64,000 bases of DNA from Lachnospiraceae bacterium. GTDB lineage: Bacteria > Bacillota > Clostridia > Lachnospirales > Lachnospiraceae. Below the pieces are notes generated by a model, which was not told the origin of the DNA, did no database searches, and was given only the letters and a program-made list of their open reading frames with translations. Shown piece by piece: positions 33,277-42,166 of this stretch. The first letter of the stretch is position 1. The number at the start of each line of letters is the position of its first letter. Where the stretch lies: assembly GCA_009779895.1 (NCBI GenBank), contig WRBB01000003.1, positions 45,800 through 109,799 of the forward strand, read 5' to 3'. The position numbers were made by a program, and so were the translations under genes.

Positions 33277-35439
33277 TTATAACAATAACGCTTTTAATCC
33301 TTCAAAATCCAAAAAATCTTCTACAAATTGTTTTAATAATAACTGTCTCGGAATAAATTCATTATATTTGTTTAATATCTCAATATCATCGGGGAATGGT
33401 AATTGATATAAGTTTATCTCCGAACGTAATACCGCATAAATAATATCCTCTAGCTCTTGTACACTACCACTAAAATATACTTCTATGTAAACACAAGTAT
33501 CCCACGGCACCTTATTTTTAATGCCTCGACCCAACAAGGCATAATGTAGCGCAAATAACTGTCTGGTACCAACCCAAGGGAATATGGCAAACCTACGGTC
33601 AGATAGTGGTGTGACCAACCGCTCCAATATTCCACTATTATTTGTCAAATAGCGTATTTCGCCCAGTCGCTCCTGGCAGCTATCACTCAGATAAGGGTAA
33701 CGTTCTGTCCCCTTTAGAATACTTTGTATTTTCCGCACCAAAACCGTATGTAACTCTGCTTTAAAATCCACATCCCAATCCACCACAGATATACCGGGCA
33801 CACTCTTTACAAAAAGCACCTTTGCTTTAACATTTACGTCCACGGTTTCCCAAGTCATACCTGCCAAAGAAAAACGTATGCCTATGGGATAAATCTTATC
33901 CACTGTTCCAATGGTTCGGTTTTCATCTTTCACCAAATAATATTCCGGCACAATAAACACCGAATAAAAATGAAAATGATTGACAATCTTTTCTCCGGCT
34001 CGTCCAATAATCAAACCACCTTGTTCCGTTTTTTCGATATGCTCAATCTCAAGCAAGTGAGCCAAAAGTAATTTGAAATCTTGTTGTGATATCCCCTGAA
34101 AACTTTGCAAGGAAAGAATATCTTGTGCCAATCGTGCGGGCGAAAGCTCACCATTGCTTTTTAAGCAACTCATCGTCTGATGATATAAAAGAGAATAAGG
34201 ATGTTGCGGTGGTAAAAGCGGCTCAATCCACTTATCCTTTGTATAAAGTTCAATAATCGCAATCAAACGAATAAAACTCCAATTGATCGGACCTAATATA
34301 TCAGCGGCAGTCGTTTGCACATCCTCAACAAAGGTAAATAATAATTGCGGAACTTGCCCACGTCTTCCACATCGCCCCAAGCGCTGTGCAAAACTACCTA
34401 CCGTAGCAGGCGCACCGATTTGTACCGCTTGATCCAAAGAACCAATATCAATCCCCAGTTCCAACGTAACTGTCGCTCCGGTTACAATTTTATCTTCGGA
34501 AGATTTCATTTCATCTTCTGTCTGCTCTCGTAATAACGCAGAAACATTGCCATGATGGACCCGATACACATCCGGCGCTTTATGTTTTGCTGCGATTTCC
34601 CGCAAATTGGATAATACAAATTCTGTCTCTTCTCGGGAATTGGTAAAAATAATCGTTTTCTTATCCAGGGTCATTTTGAATAAATATTCATAATGTGCCC
34701 GATCCCCAGAATCAACCGGACTCTCTTCCCCATCTCCGGATTTCACAAAACGTTGCACAAACAAACGAATGTTTTTCTTCCCTTCCTCTGTAATGGGAGC
34801 CAAACAGACCCGGCTTGTACCCGTGTTTAGCCAGTTCTGTGCCAAAGTAATATCACCCAATGTGGCACTAAGTCCAATGCGCCGCGGTACATGGCCAATC
34901 AAATTTTGCAAACGTTCTAATTGACACAATACCTGCACCCCACGAACAGCATACATAAAAAAATGTACCTCATCTATGATAATATAACGCAAATCCGAAA
35001 ACAGCTTCAAACAGGCACCACGTTTATGAATCAACAAACTCTCCAACGATTCCGGTGTAATTTGCAATACACCTGCCGGTTTCTTAATCAAAGCATTTTT
35101 TTTCGTTTGAGAAGCGTCACCATGCCATTTGCACACAGGAATATGAGATTCCATCAACAATTGATCTAAACGCTTAAACTGGTCATTAATCAAGGCTTTC
35201 AAAGGGCTAATATATAAAACTCCAACAGAACTGGAAGGACGCTCATAAAGTTCTGTTAAAACAGGCAAGAAAGCAGCCTCGGTTTTCCCGGATGCCGTAC
35301 CCGATGACAGAAGTAAATTGCAATCTGTATCAAAAATAGCCTCACAAGCTGCCACCTGCACACCCCGTAACTCCGTCCACTTATTATAATAAATAAAATC
35401 CTGAATAAAAGGAGCCAAACGGCCAAACACATCACTCAT
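33277..35439 (-). CDS. BrxHI/Lhr-like SF2 DEAD/DEAH helicase of the TerB cassette
   Basis: A 720-residue superfamily 2 helicase. Motif I SSGTASGKTEA (45-55), Ia YISPLKALINDQ, II IIIDEVHFF (DEVH at 156-159), III LSATLGD (191-193 SAT), IV/V region TIIFTNSREE and TGATVTLELGIDIGSLD, VI QRLGRCGRRGQ (352-362). This matches the Lhr-like helicases of BREX (BrxHI). A C-terminal part of about 340 residues has no recognised catalytic domain. Its start overlaps the ATPase stop by four bases (ATGA). With the BrxD-like ATPase and the TerB fusion protein it likely acts on DNA, but no BREX methylase or PglZ is nearby. Confidence 0.88.
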   Translation of the reverse strand: MSDVFGRLAPFIQDFIYYNKWTELRGVQVAACEAIFDTDCNLLLSSGTASGKTEAAFLPVLTELYERPSSSVGVLYISPLKALINDQFKRLDQLLMESHIPVCKWHGDASQTKKNALIKKPAGVLQITPESLESLLIHKRGACLKLFSDLRYIIIDEVHFFMYAVRGVQVLCQLERLQNLIGHVPRRIGLSATLGDITLAQNWLNTGTSRVCLAPITEEGKKNIRLFVQRFVKSGDGEESPVDSGDRAHYEYLFKMTLDKKTIIFTNSREETEFVLSNLREIAAKHKAPDVYRVHHGNVSALLREQTEDEMKSSEDKIVTGATVTLELGIDIGSLDQAVQIGAPATVGSFAQRLGRCGRRGQVPQLLFTFVEDVQTTAADILGPINWSFIRLIAIIELYTKDKWIEPLLPPQHPYSLLYHQTMSCLKSNGELSPARLAQDILSLQSFQGISQQDFKLLLAHLLEIEHIEKTEQGGLIIGRAGEKIVNHFHFYSVFIVPEYYLVKDENRTIGTVDKIYPIGIRFSLAGMTWETVDVNVKAKVLFVKSVPGISVVDWDVDFKAELHTVLVRKIQSILKGTERYPYLSDSCQERLGEIRYLTNNSGILERLVTPLSDRRFAIFPWVGTRQLFALHYALLGRGIKNKVPWDTCVYIEVYFSGSVQELEDIIYAVLRSEINLYQLPFPDDIEILNKYNEFIPRQLLLKQFVEDFLDFEGLKALLL

Positions 35440-36752
35440 ACTTCAAACCCCACAAAATCGTTGTGTATTTCTTCGTCACTAAGGCCACCCTTTGTTAACT
35501 GAAAGCTATTATTGCCCAAGATATCCCCAATTGTTTTTTGTGGATTCTGATGAATAATTCCAATCAACTCTATAAAATCACGAATAATTTCCCGTGGTGT
35601 GATATGCGTATCCGCACCCACACGGTTGTATTCCACATTTAAAAAATAAACCAAATCATCATGACACAAAGTAGAAGTATAACCATATAAAGAAGCATGC
35701 ATGTCACGTAGTTTTTCCACAAGAATATAAACTTCTTCTTGTGTTAACATTTGTAAACGAACCACCGGGGCAGACAAATCCCGGATGCCACCTGCAGCAA
35801 AATGCCCCTCGATCAAACGAGAACGCAAAGCCTCATAACTAAAAATACCTTTGTATTTATCTTCCATACACTGAGGCGTACATCCCATCAAAAAGCCAAT
35901 ATGCTTTGCTTTTCCTTGTAGTGCATCATTGTACATGGTTAACAATTTTTCATAGTTATTTTGTCGGGATACTGAATGGGGGATTTTATAGATATTAACC
36001 AACTCATCTATCATAACCAAAATACCACGATAACCTGCGCTGACCATAAAAGCAGCAAATACCTTTAAGAAATCATACCATGTTTCATCACCAATAATCC
36101 AATTGATGTCCAAAGTATCCTTTGCCTCTTTTTTTGATGTATATTCACCACGGAACCACTTTAATACGTTGGATTTCGTCGTTTGATCATCCATTTGATA
36201 GGCACGCCAATACACAATAATTGCCTTAGCAAACACAAAGCCATTTACCATACCTTCTAATTGTGCGGTTACCGCATAAATCTGTTTTTCCACTTCCGCA
36301 CAAAACATCGAATCTTCCGGTGCATATTTTTGCGCTACTTCCGCTTGCACACCCGATATCCACTTTTCCAAAACCAAAGGCAAAGCACCACCATCCGGTT
36401 TTGACTTTACAGACATATTGTGAATCAACTCCCGATAAGTAGCAAGGCCTTGTCCCTTTGTACCGGAAAAACGTCGCTCTGGTGAAAGATCCGCATCTAC
36501 CACAACAAATCCCTTTGCTGTGGCATAATTGCGTATGGTTTGTAAAAGAAAACTTTTTCCGCTACCATATTTACCTACAATAAAACGAAAGGTTGCGCCA
36601 CCATCTCCAATGATATCAATATCATGTAAAAAAGCATTGATTTCTTGGGTGCGCCCTACCGTAACATACTCCAAACCTACACGTGGAACAACACCGCCTT
36701 TTAATGCATTCATAATTGTATTTCCAATTCGTTTTGGTACTAGATTTTCCAT
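35436..36752 (-). CDS. BrxD-like P-loop ATPase (DUF2791 type) of the TerB cassette
   Basis: A 438-residue AAA-type ATPase. Walker A GKYGSGKS (60-67) follows FRFIV, and Walker B ILVMIDE is at 244-250. The N-terminal RIGNTIMNALKGGVVPRVGLEYVTVGR and the C-terminal segment on RLQMLTQEEVYILVEKLR fit the BREX BrxD/BrxC family (PF10923), whose members of this length are BrxD. The start overlaps the upstream TerB-fusion stop as TAATG, and its own stop overlaps the helicase start as ATGA, so the three proteins are translationally coupled. ATP-driven DNA remodelling with the partner helicase is inferred from the family. Confidence 0.85.
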   Translation of the reverse strand: MENLVPKRIGNTIMNALKGGVVPRVGLEYVTVGRTQEINAFLHDIDIIGDGGATFRFIVGKYGSGKSFLLQTIRNYATAKGFVVVDADLSPERRFSGTKGQGLATYRELIHNMSVKSKPDGGALPLVLEKWISGVQAEVAQKYAPEDSMFCAEVEKQIYAVTAQLEGMVNGFVFAKAIIVYWRAYQMDDQTTKSNVLKWFRGEYTSKKEAKDTLDINWIIGDETWYDFLKVFAAFMVSAGYRGILVMIDELVNIYKIPHSVSRQNNYEKLLTMYNDALQGKAKHIGFLMGCTPQCMEDKYKGIFSYEALRSRLIEGHFAAGGIRDLSAPVVRLQMLTQEEVYILVEKLRDMHASLYGYTSTLCHDDLVYFLNVEYNRVGADTHITPREIIRDFIELIGIIHQNPQKTIGDILGNNSFQLTKGGLSDEEIHNDFVGFEV

Positions 36753-39349
36753 TATACATTCACCATTTCCATAATATTTTCAATATAATCATCATAGATA
36801 AACACGCTTTCCTCATACGCCAACACAGCATCCCCAATACAATCCATAGCCTTTTGGTTGATGCCATCCACCAAAACCTCTAGCATAATCATCTTTTCCA
36901 TCGCAAAGGGTTTTAGGGATTGCTCTGCCAACACCAAACGCAGTGCTGCTAATTCAAGATTCGTCAAAGTCAATCGCAACTCGCCCCATTGGTCTAAATC
37001 ATCCAATCGATCAAAACTTACTTCTGCTATTTTTTCTTGTATGGATGTGTTGTCCTGTTTTTCTTCGATAGCCGCAACTTCCGTTTCCGACACTTCCAAT
37101 TGACTTGTCAAACCATCTTCCGGCACGATCAGCTTTTCTTGCGTTTCCAAAGCCTGTTCGCGAATTTCTTGTAAATTCTCCACATCTACGGTCACGATTT
37201 TTCGTGTTGATATGGCATAAAATTCTGAAACACAAGACTGAATAAACTGCGGAAAGACAATGCCTACTTTTTCTAACTTACCTTTTATTTTATCATCACA
37301 AGTTTTAGGATTGGCTGTCAATTTGTACTTAAACTTCAAAATTTGACGCAAAGAACATTCCATTTCTTTCATGATATAACCAACCAATTGCCGCCCTTGT
37401 TCATATAACATCACTCGCTTACATCGCCAGTGATTCTTCTCACAATGGTACACTTCCCGTTCAGAAAGGACAACCTGCCGATTCTCCTGTTTTAAATCGG
37501 AGTAAAACAACGCACGGGCAAATGGTGTCCAGGCAGATTCTTTCGAAAGCGAATAAAAAATCAAGTCCTCAAAGCACTGCCCGTTCTTTTGAAAAAACAT
37601 ACGAAATTGTTCTAAGACAAAATAAAAACAATCCTTTATCATCGCACAGGTTTTTTCAGTATAAAAAACAGAGTTTTTAATATCGTATTTGGAAATACCA
37701 ACAAACAAGTCAAAACTATCTTCCTTGCTTGACGTATATGCAAAAACCATAGGATAATGCATCATAAGGTCATGTTCTTCTACAAATGTTCGAAAAGAAA
37801 CCGGCAATGGATAATACACATGATAATCTTTTAACCATTGGATAATATAAGGATCTAAAGCAGGTTCAAATACGCGAAATTGCTGCCAAAATGTCAGTAA
37901 TTTGTTTAACCCTTCTTCCGGCGTAACCACGGCAATTTGATTTAACAATTCATAAATATATATATATGCATAAGAAACCGAGATGCTGTTGATTTTTCCG
38001 TCTCTTACCTGCGTTCGCCATGTAAAATAGGTTCTAAGTTGTTCATACCCCATGCGCTGATAGTAAGGGAAATAAGATGAAAAAGGTACCGGCGACTTAT
38101 AATCATCCTCAAAATCTTTCATAAACAATGCCTGTTCATAAAAAATTTTGGCATGATCCGAATAAGCACGGGTCTCTCTTGCAATTTGACGCATGGAATA
38201 AAATAAAGCCCGTTCTTCATCTACAATCATATCTATTGGCTGTACAGATGGAATATTGACTGTACGGTAAGAAGTCTGGCCCGGATGCATCTCTATTTCT
38301 ACAAAAGGTTCTGTATTCCAATCACTGACCGACTGTTCAGTCAATAATTTCTGTTTTTTCGGTGTCATATCTTCACGTTTTGGAATCGCAAAGGACGGAT
38401 ACGTTTGATTCATAGAATTCTCTTGTAAACTGTCTTGATCAAATAAAGAAATCTGCTGATAAACTTCCACTTGTTGTGCCATTTTTTCTTTCTTTGGGCT
38501 GCTATAATCCCTGGAAAGACCATATTTTTGAATCATCTCATTTATCGTCCCATATATGGCATTTCTATAACCCTTGGCATTGCCCCGCCTTTGATAAAAC
38601 TGAGTCAACACATTTAATAAATCCGGATACGCACGACGAATAAAATCAAAAAACACCGATTTGGTTTTTCCGCGCAGATACATAATACCCGGTATTACAT
38701 AAGTCACTTGCGCTTCGGCAGCTCTCGCATAAATCTCTTCTATCGTTTCTCTTTGATCTGTGATATAAGGAATCACAGGCATATGATGTAAACCCGTTGT
38801 GGCATTGGTTTTGGAAAACGCCTGCAACATATGAAACTTTGCATCCGCCCCCTTAGCACCCGGTTCAATTTTCTTACGTACCTTTTCATCGATACAAGTA
38901 ATGGTTGAAGCAATATTCACATATGTAATTCGTGATAGCTCATCCAACAAATCATAATCTCTTAAAATCAAGTCCGACTTGGTGGAAATGGAACAAGGTG
39001 TTTTATATCGAATCAATAATTTTAAAATATCAGGCATCAGCTTATACTTTGCCTCTAAAGGTTGGTAACTATCCGTCACACCACCAATATTGATTTCCTC
39101 TCTTTTCCAACCGGGACTACGTAACTGTCGCTCCAGTTGCTCTACAATATTCACCTTCACAAAAATATCATTTGCATGGCTATCTGCATTTAAATAATCA
39201 TGGGAATACATAGCATAGCAATAGACACAGGCATGCTGACAACCCCGATATATATTTAAATCCCATGAAAAAGGGAGACGATTGCTATTGATTTTATTGC
39301 AGGCTTGCTTGCAACGGATTTCGGTAATATTTGGCATTTCATCTCTCAT
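36752..39349 (-). CDS. Radical SAM/TerB-N/TerB-C fusion protein
   Basis: An 865-residue multidomain protein counted from the ATG at 39349; another at 39337 is equally plausible and both have weak Shine-Dalgarno sites. Residues about 5-290 are a radical SAM domain of the SplB/COG1533 type with RGCQHACVYCYA (C37, C41, C44) and GGVTDSYQPLEAKYKLM. After a linker (290-370), residues about 376-516 look like TerB-N, with ERALFYSMRQIARETRAYS and QLRTYFTWRTQVRDG...YIYIYELLNQI. After a region of about 190 residues, the C-terminus (about 710-865) looks like TerB-C, with ITVDVENLQEIREQALE-type and GINQKAMDCIGDAVLAYEES segments. Domain limits are approximate. Precedes the BrxD-like ATPase and helicase genes and has its own promoter. 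Confidence 0.8.
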   Translation of the reverse strand: MRDEMPNITEIRCKQACNKINSNRLPFSWDLNIYRGCQHACVYCYAMYSHDYLNADSHANDIFVKVNIVEQLERQLRSPGWKREEINIGGVTDSYQPLEAKYKLMPDILKLLIRYKTPCSISTKSDLILRDYDLLDELSRITYVNIASTITCIDEKVRKKIEPGAKGADAKFHMLQAFSKTNATTGLHHMPVIPYITDQRETIEEIYARAAEAQVTYVIPGIMYLRGKTKSVFFDFIRRAYPDLLNVLTQFYQRRGNAKGYRNAIYGTINEMIQKYGLSRDYSSPKKEKMAQQVEVYQQISLFDQDSLQENSMNQTYPSFAIPKREDMTPKKQKLLTEQSVSDWNTEPFVEIEMHPGQTSYRTVNIPSVQPIDMIVDEERALFYSMRQIARETRAYSDHAKIFYEQALFMKDFEDDYKSPVPFSSYFPYYQRMGYEQLRTYFTWRTQVRDGKINSISVSYAYIYIYELLNQIAVVTPEEGLNKLLTFWQQFRVFEPALDPYIIQWLKDYHVYYPLPVSFRTFVEEHDLMMHYPMVFAYTSSKEDSFDLFVGISKYDIKNSVFYTEKTCAMIKDCFYFVLEQFRMFFQKNGQCFEDLIFYSLSKESAWTPFARALFYSDLKQENRQVVLSEREVYHCEKNHWRCKRVMLYEQGRQLVGYIMKEMECSLRQILKFKYKLTANPKTCDDKIKGKLEKVGIVFPQFIQSCVSEFYAISTRKIVTVDVENLQEIREQALETQEKLIVPEDGLTSQLEVSETEVAAIEEKQDNTSIQEKIAEVSFDRLDDLDQWGELRLTLTNLELAALRLVLAEQSLKPFAMEKMIMLEVLVDGINQKAMDCIGDAVLAYEESVFIYDDYIENIMEMVNV

Positions 39350-39388
39350 TTCAATCTTTGTCACAGCTTCTGAAAAAGGCACTGTATT

Positions 39389-39417
39389 AGTATAACATAT
39401 CTTAAAGGCATTTGCAA
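39389..39417 (-). promoter_or_regulatory. Promoter of the radical SAM/TerB cassette
   Basis: On the minus strand TTGCAA (39412-39417) and TATACT (39389-39394) are separated by 17 bases, just after the mutS stop codon. This implies that the cassette is transcribed independently of mutS and supports a start codon at 39349 or 39337 rather than the upstream frame at 39421, which would begin inside the promoter. Confidence 0.65.
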
Positions 39418-39450
39418 ACACATGTTCTTAATTCTTTGTTACAAAAATCT

Positions 39451-42096
39451 CTACCATCGGTTTTTTAATCGGTTTTGTAATTTATATATCAAGTTCAGAG
39501 CATCCACCGGTGTCAGATTCCCCACATCTATCCCTTTTAACTCTTCTAATACATCATCATCTTTTACCGTATCAAACAACGACATTTGAGCAATGTCTAC
39601 TTCGTCCATTTTATTGGCTTTTTTCTTTTTACTCAATTCTTTTGTATTGATATTGCTCACTCTTTGCGTGATATCTCCGTCCACCAATTCTTCAACAATC
39701 TCTTTTGCCCTATCTATCACCAACATCGGCACCCCTGCCAATTTTGCAACCTGTATCCCATAGCTTTTATCCGCACCGCCTTTGACAATCTTTCGCAAAA
39801 ATACAATTTCATCGCCTTTTTCCTTTACAGCAATGCAATAATTATTGACGTGTTCAATCTTTCCCTCTAACTCGGTCAATTCATGATAATGTGTAGCAAA
39901 AAGAGTTTTTGCGCCTAATAATTTTGTATCGCTGATATACTCAATCACTGCCCATGCAATAGACAGACCATCAAAGGTACTGGTGCCCCGGCCAATCTCA
40001 TCTAAAATCAATAAACTTCGTTTGGTGGCATTGCGCAAAATATTGGCCACTTCCGTCATCTCCACCATAAAAGTACTTTGACCGGAAGCCAAGTCATCAG
40101 AAGCACCAACCCTAGTAAAAATACGGTCGGATATCGCCAAATTGGCACTGGCCGCAGGCACAAAAGATCCAATTTGTGCCATCAAAGCAATCAGAGCCAC
40201 TTGGCGCATATAAGTTGATTTCCCCGCCATATTCGGTCCTGTAATAATAGAAATCCGCTGTTTTTTATCATCTAAAAAGGTATCATTGGCAATAAACATC
40301 TGGTTTGGAATCAGCTTTTCTACCACCGGATGCCGCCCATCTTTGATGTCAATCACACCTGTTTGGTTCATAACCGGGCGCACATAATTGCCTTGCTCCG
40401 CCACCACTGCCAAAGAAGCCAATACATCAATAACAGCCAATGCCTTTGCCGTTTTTTGAATCCGTTTTACTGCAAGGGCCAATTTCTCCCTCACTTCTGT
40501 AAACAATTCAAATTCCAAAACATACAATTTATCTTCCGCTCCTAAAATGGCATCTTCCAATTCTTTCAAAGGTGGTGTAATATAACGCTCCGCATTTGCC
40601 AAGGTTTGTTTTCTGGTATAATAATCCGGTACCATATCCTTATAGGAATTTGTTACCTCCAAATAATAACCAAATACTTTATTGTATTTGATTTTCAAGT
40701 TTTTGATACCTGTTTTTTCTCGTTCTTCCTCTTCTAACTTCGCCAACCAATCTTTTCCTTCTGCTTTGGCTCGCCTTAGAGTATCCACTTCTTCATGATA
40801 ACCCGCACGAATAATACCTCCCTCTTTCATAACAACGGGTGGTTCATCACAAATCGCTTTTGCAATTAAATCATGTAGATCCGTCAATGTATCAAACGCA
40901 TCCCTTGTTTTAGATAGCAAAGAAGAATGAAATTCTGCCAGAATGGTTTTAATATGAGGTAACATCGCCAAAGAACCTGCAAACGCCGTCAAATCCCGCG
41001 GATTCGCCGAGCCATAAGTAATCTTTGTAATCAAACGTTCCAAATCATAAACCGGCGTTAAATACTCACGGATTTCTTCTCGATTAATGGCAGATGCCTG
41101 TAGTTCTTCCACACTATCCAAACGTGCCGCAATCTCTTCTAAAACAATCAAAGGTTGTTCGATATAAGACCTGAGTTTTCTCGCTCCCATAGCCGTTTTT
41201 GTTTTATCTAACACCCAAAGCAAAGAGCCTCTTTTTTGACGTTCCCGCATGGTTTCACACAACTCTAAATTTCGTCTGGTAGAGCTATCCAACACCATAT
41301 ATTTACCGATGGTATAAGGTGTTATATGGCTTAACTGTGACAAAGCATTTTTTTGGGTTTCAAATAAATATTGCAACAATGCCCCTGCGCTGATAATGCC
41401 TACTTCATAATCCGCCAGACCCAACCCTTGCAAGGAAGAAGTCTGGAAATGGCGCAGTAATGTTTGCTGACAAAGAGAATCATCAAAATACCAAACATCC
41501 AAAGCAGTTATGGCAATTTCCAAACGACTTCTTAGATCTTCAATATCCATGCCACTCATAAAATAAGCATCATTACAAATGATTTCCGCCGGATGAAAAC
41601 GATTGATTTCATCTAACAATTTTTGATTGCTATCCAACTCCGTCACAAAATAATCGCCTGTTGAAACATCAACGACGGAAAGACCATAACGATTGGCTGC
41701 ATAAACAATCGCCATCAGATAATTATTTTTTGCTTCATCCAGAGCACCTGTGTTTACATTGGTTCCGGGGGTGACAACACGAACTACCTCACGCCTCACA
41801 AGACCTTTGCTTTGCTTCGGATCCTCTACCTGCTCCCCAATGGCCACCTTATAACCCTTGGAGACCAATTTATTTAAATATCCTTCCACTGCATGATAAG
41901 GGACACCGCACATGGGTGCCCTCTCATCTAGTCCACAAGCCTTGCCTGTTAAAGTAATTTCCAACTCTTTTGAGGCAATCAAAGCATCCTCAAAAAACAT
42001 CTCGTAAAAATCACCTAAACGATAAAACAAAATACAATCCGGATACTGCTCCTTTGTATCCATGTATTGTTGCATCATAGGGGTTAATTCGGACAC
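39451..42096 (-). CDS. mutS: DNA mismatch repair protein MutS
   Basis: An 881-residue MutS beginning at GTG 42096 behind AAAGGAG. The mismatch-binding N-terminus has MMQQYMDTKEQYPDCILFYRLGDFYEMF, containing the Phe-x-Glu mismatch wedge; the ATPase has ITGPNMAGKSTYMRQVALIALMAQIGSFVPA (Walker A), the signature STFMVEMTEV, and LLILDEIGRGTSTFDGLSIAWA (Walker B). It recognises mispaired bases after replication. The C-terminal region with KLAGVPMLVIDRAKEIV is of the normal length. In typical clostridia mutL follows directly; here its place is taken by the TerB cassette. Confidence 0.97.
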   Translation of the reverse strand: MSELTPMMQQYMDTKEQYPDCILFYRLGDFYEMFFEDALIASKELEITLTGKACGLDERAPMCGVPYHAVEGYLNKLVSKGYKVAIGEQVEDPKQSKGLVRREVVRVVTPGTNVNTGALDEAKNNYLMAIVYAANRYGLSVVDVSTGDYFVTELDSNQKLLDEINRFHPAEIICNDAYFMSGMDIEDLRSRLEIAITALDVWYFDDSLCQQTLLRHFQTSSLQGLGLADYEVGIISAGALLQYLFETQKNALSQLSHITPYTIGKYMVLDSSTRRNLELCETMRERQKRGSLLWVLDKTKTAMGARKLRSYIEQPLIVLEEIAARLDSVEELQASAINREEIREYLTPVYDLERLITKITYGSANPRDLTAFAGSLAMLPHIKTILAEFHSSLLSKTRDAFDTLTDLHDLIAKAICDEPPVVMKEGGIIRAGYHEEVDTLRRAKAEGKDWLAKLEEEEREKTGIKNLKIKYNKVFGYYLEVTNSYKDMVPDYYTRKQTLANAERYITPPLKELEDAILGAEDKLYVLEFELFTEVREKLALAVKRIQKTAKALAVIDVLASLAVVAEQGNYVRPVMNQTGVIDIKDGRHPVVEKLIPNQMFIANDTFLDDKKQRISIITGPNMAGKSTYMRQVALIALMAQIGSFVPAASANLAISDRIFTRVGASDDLASGQSTFMVEMTEVANILRNATKRSLLILDEIGRGTSTFDGLSIAWAVIEYISDTKLLGAKTLFATHYHELTELEGKIEHVNNYCIAVKEKGDEIVFLRKIVKGGADKSYGIQVAKLAGVPMLVIDRAKEIVEELVDGDITQRVSNINTKELSKKKKANKMDEVDIAQMSLFDTVKDDDVLEELKGIDVGNLTPVDALNLIYKLQNRLKNRW

Positions 42097-42166
42097 GGTT
42101 TTTTGCTCCTTTATTTATAATATTTTTCAGCACTGCTTACAATAAAATGCTGACTCATTCGAAACC

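Noticed and set aside
36752..39349. Classic tellurite-resistance (ter) operon
   Set aside because: No TerC, TerD, TerE or TerZ gene is nearby; only TerB-N/TerB-C-like domains occur, in a fusion.
33277..39421. Complete BREX system
   Set aside because: Only BrxD- and BrxHI-like proteins are present; no PglX methylase, PglZ phosphatase, BrxC/PglY or PglW is seen on either side, where housekeeping genes follow.
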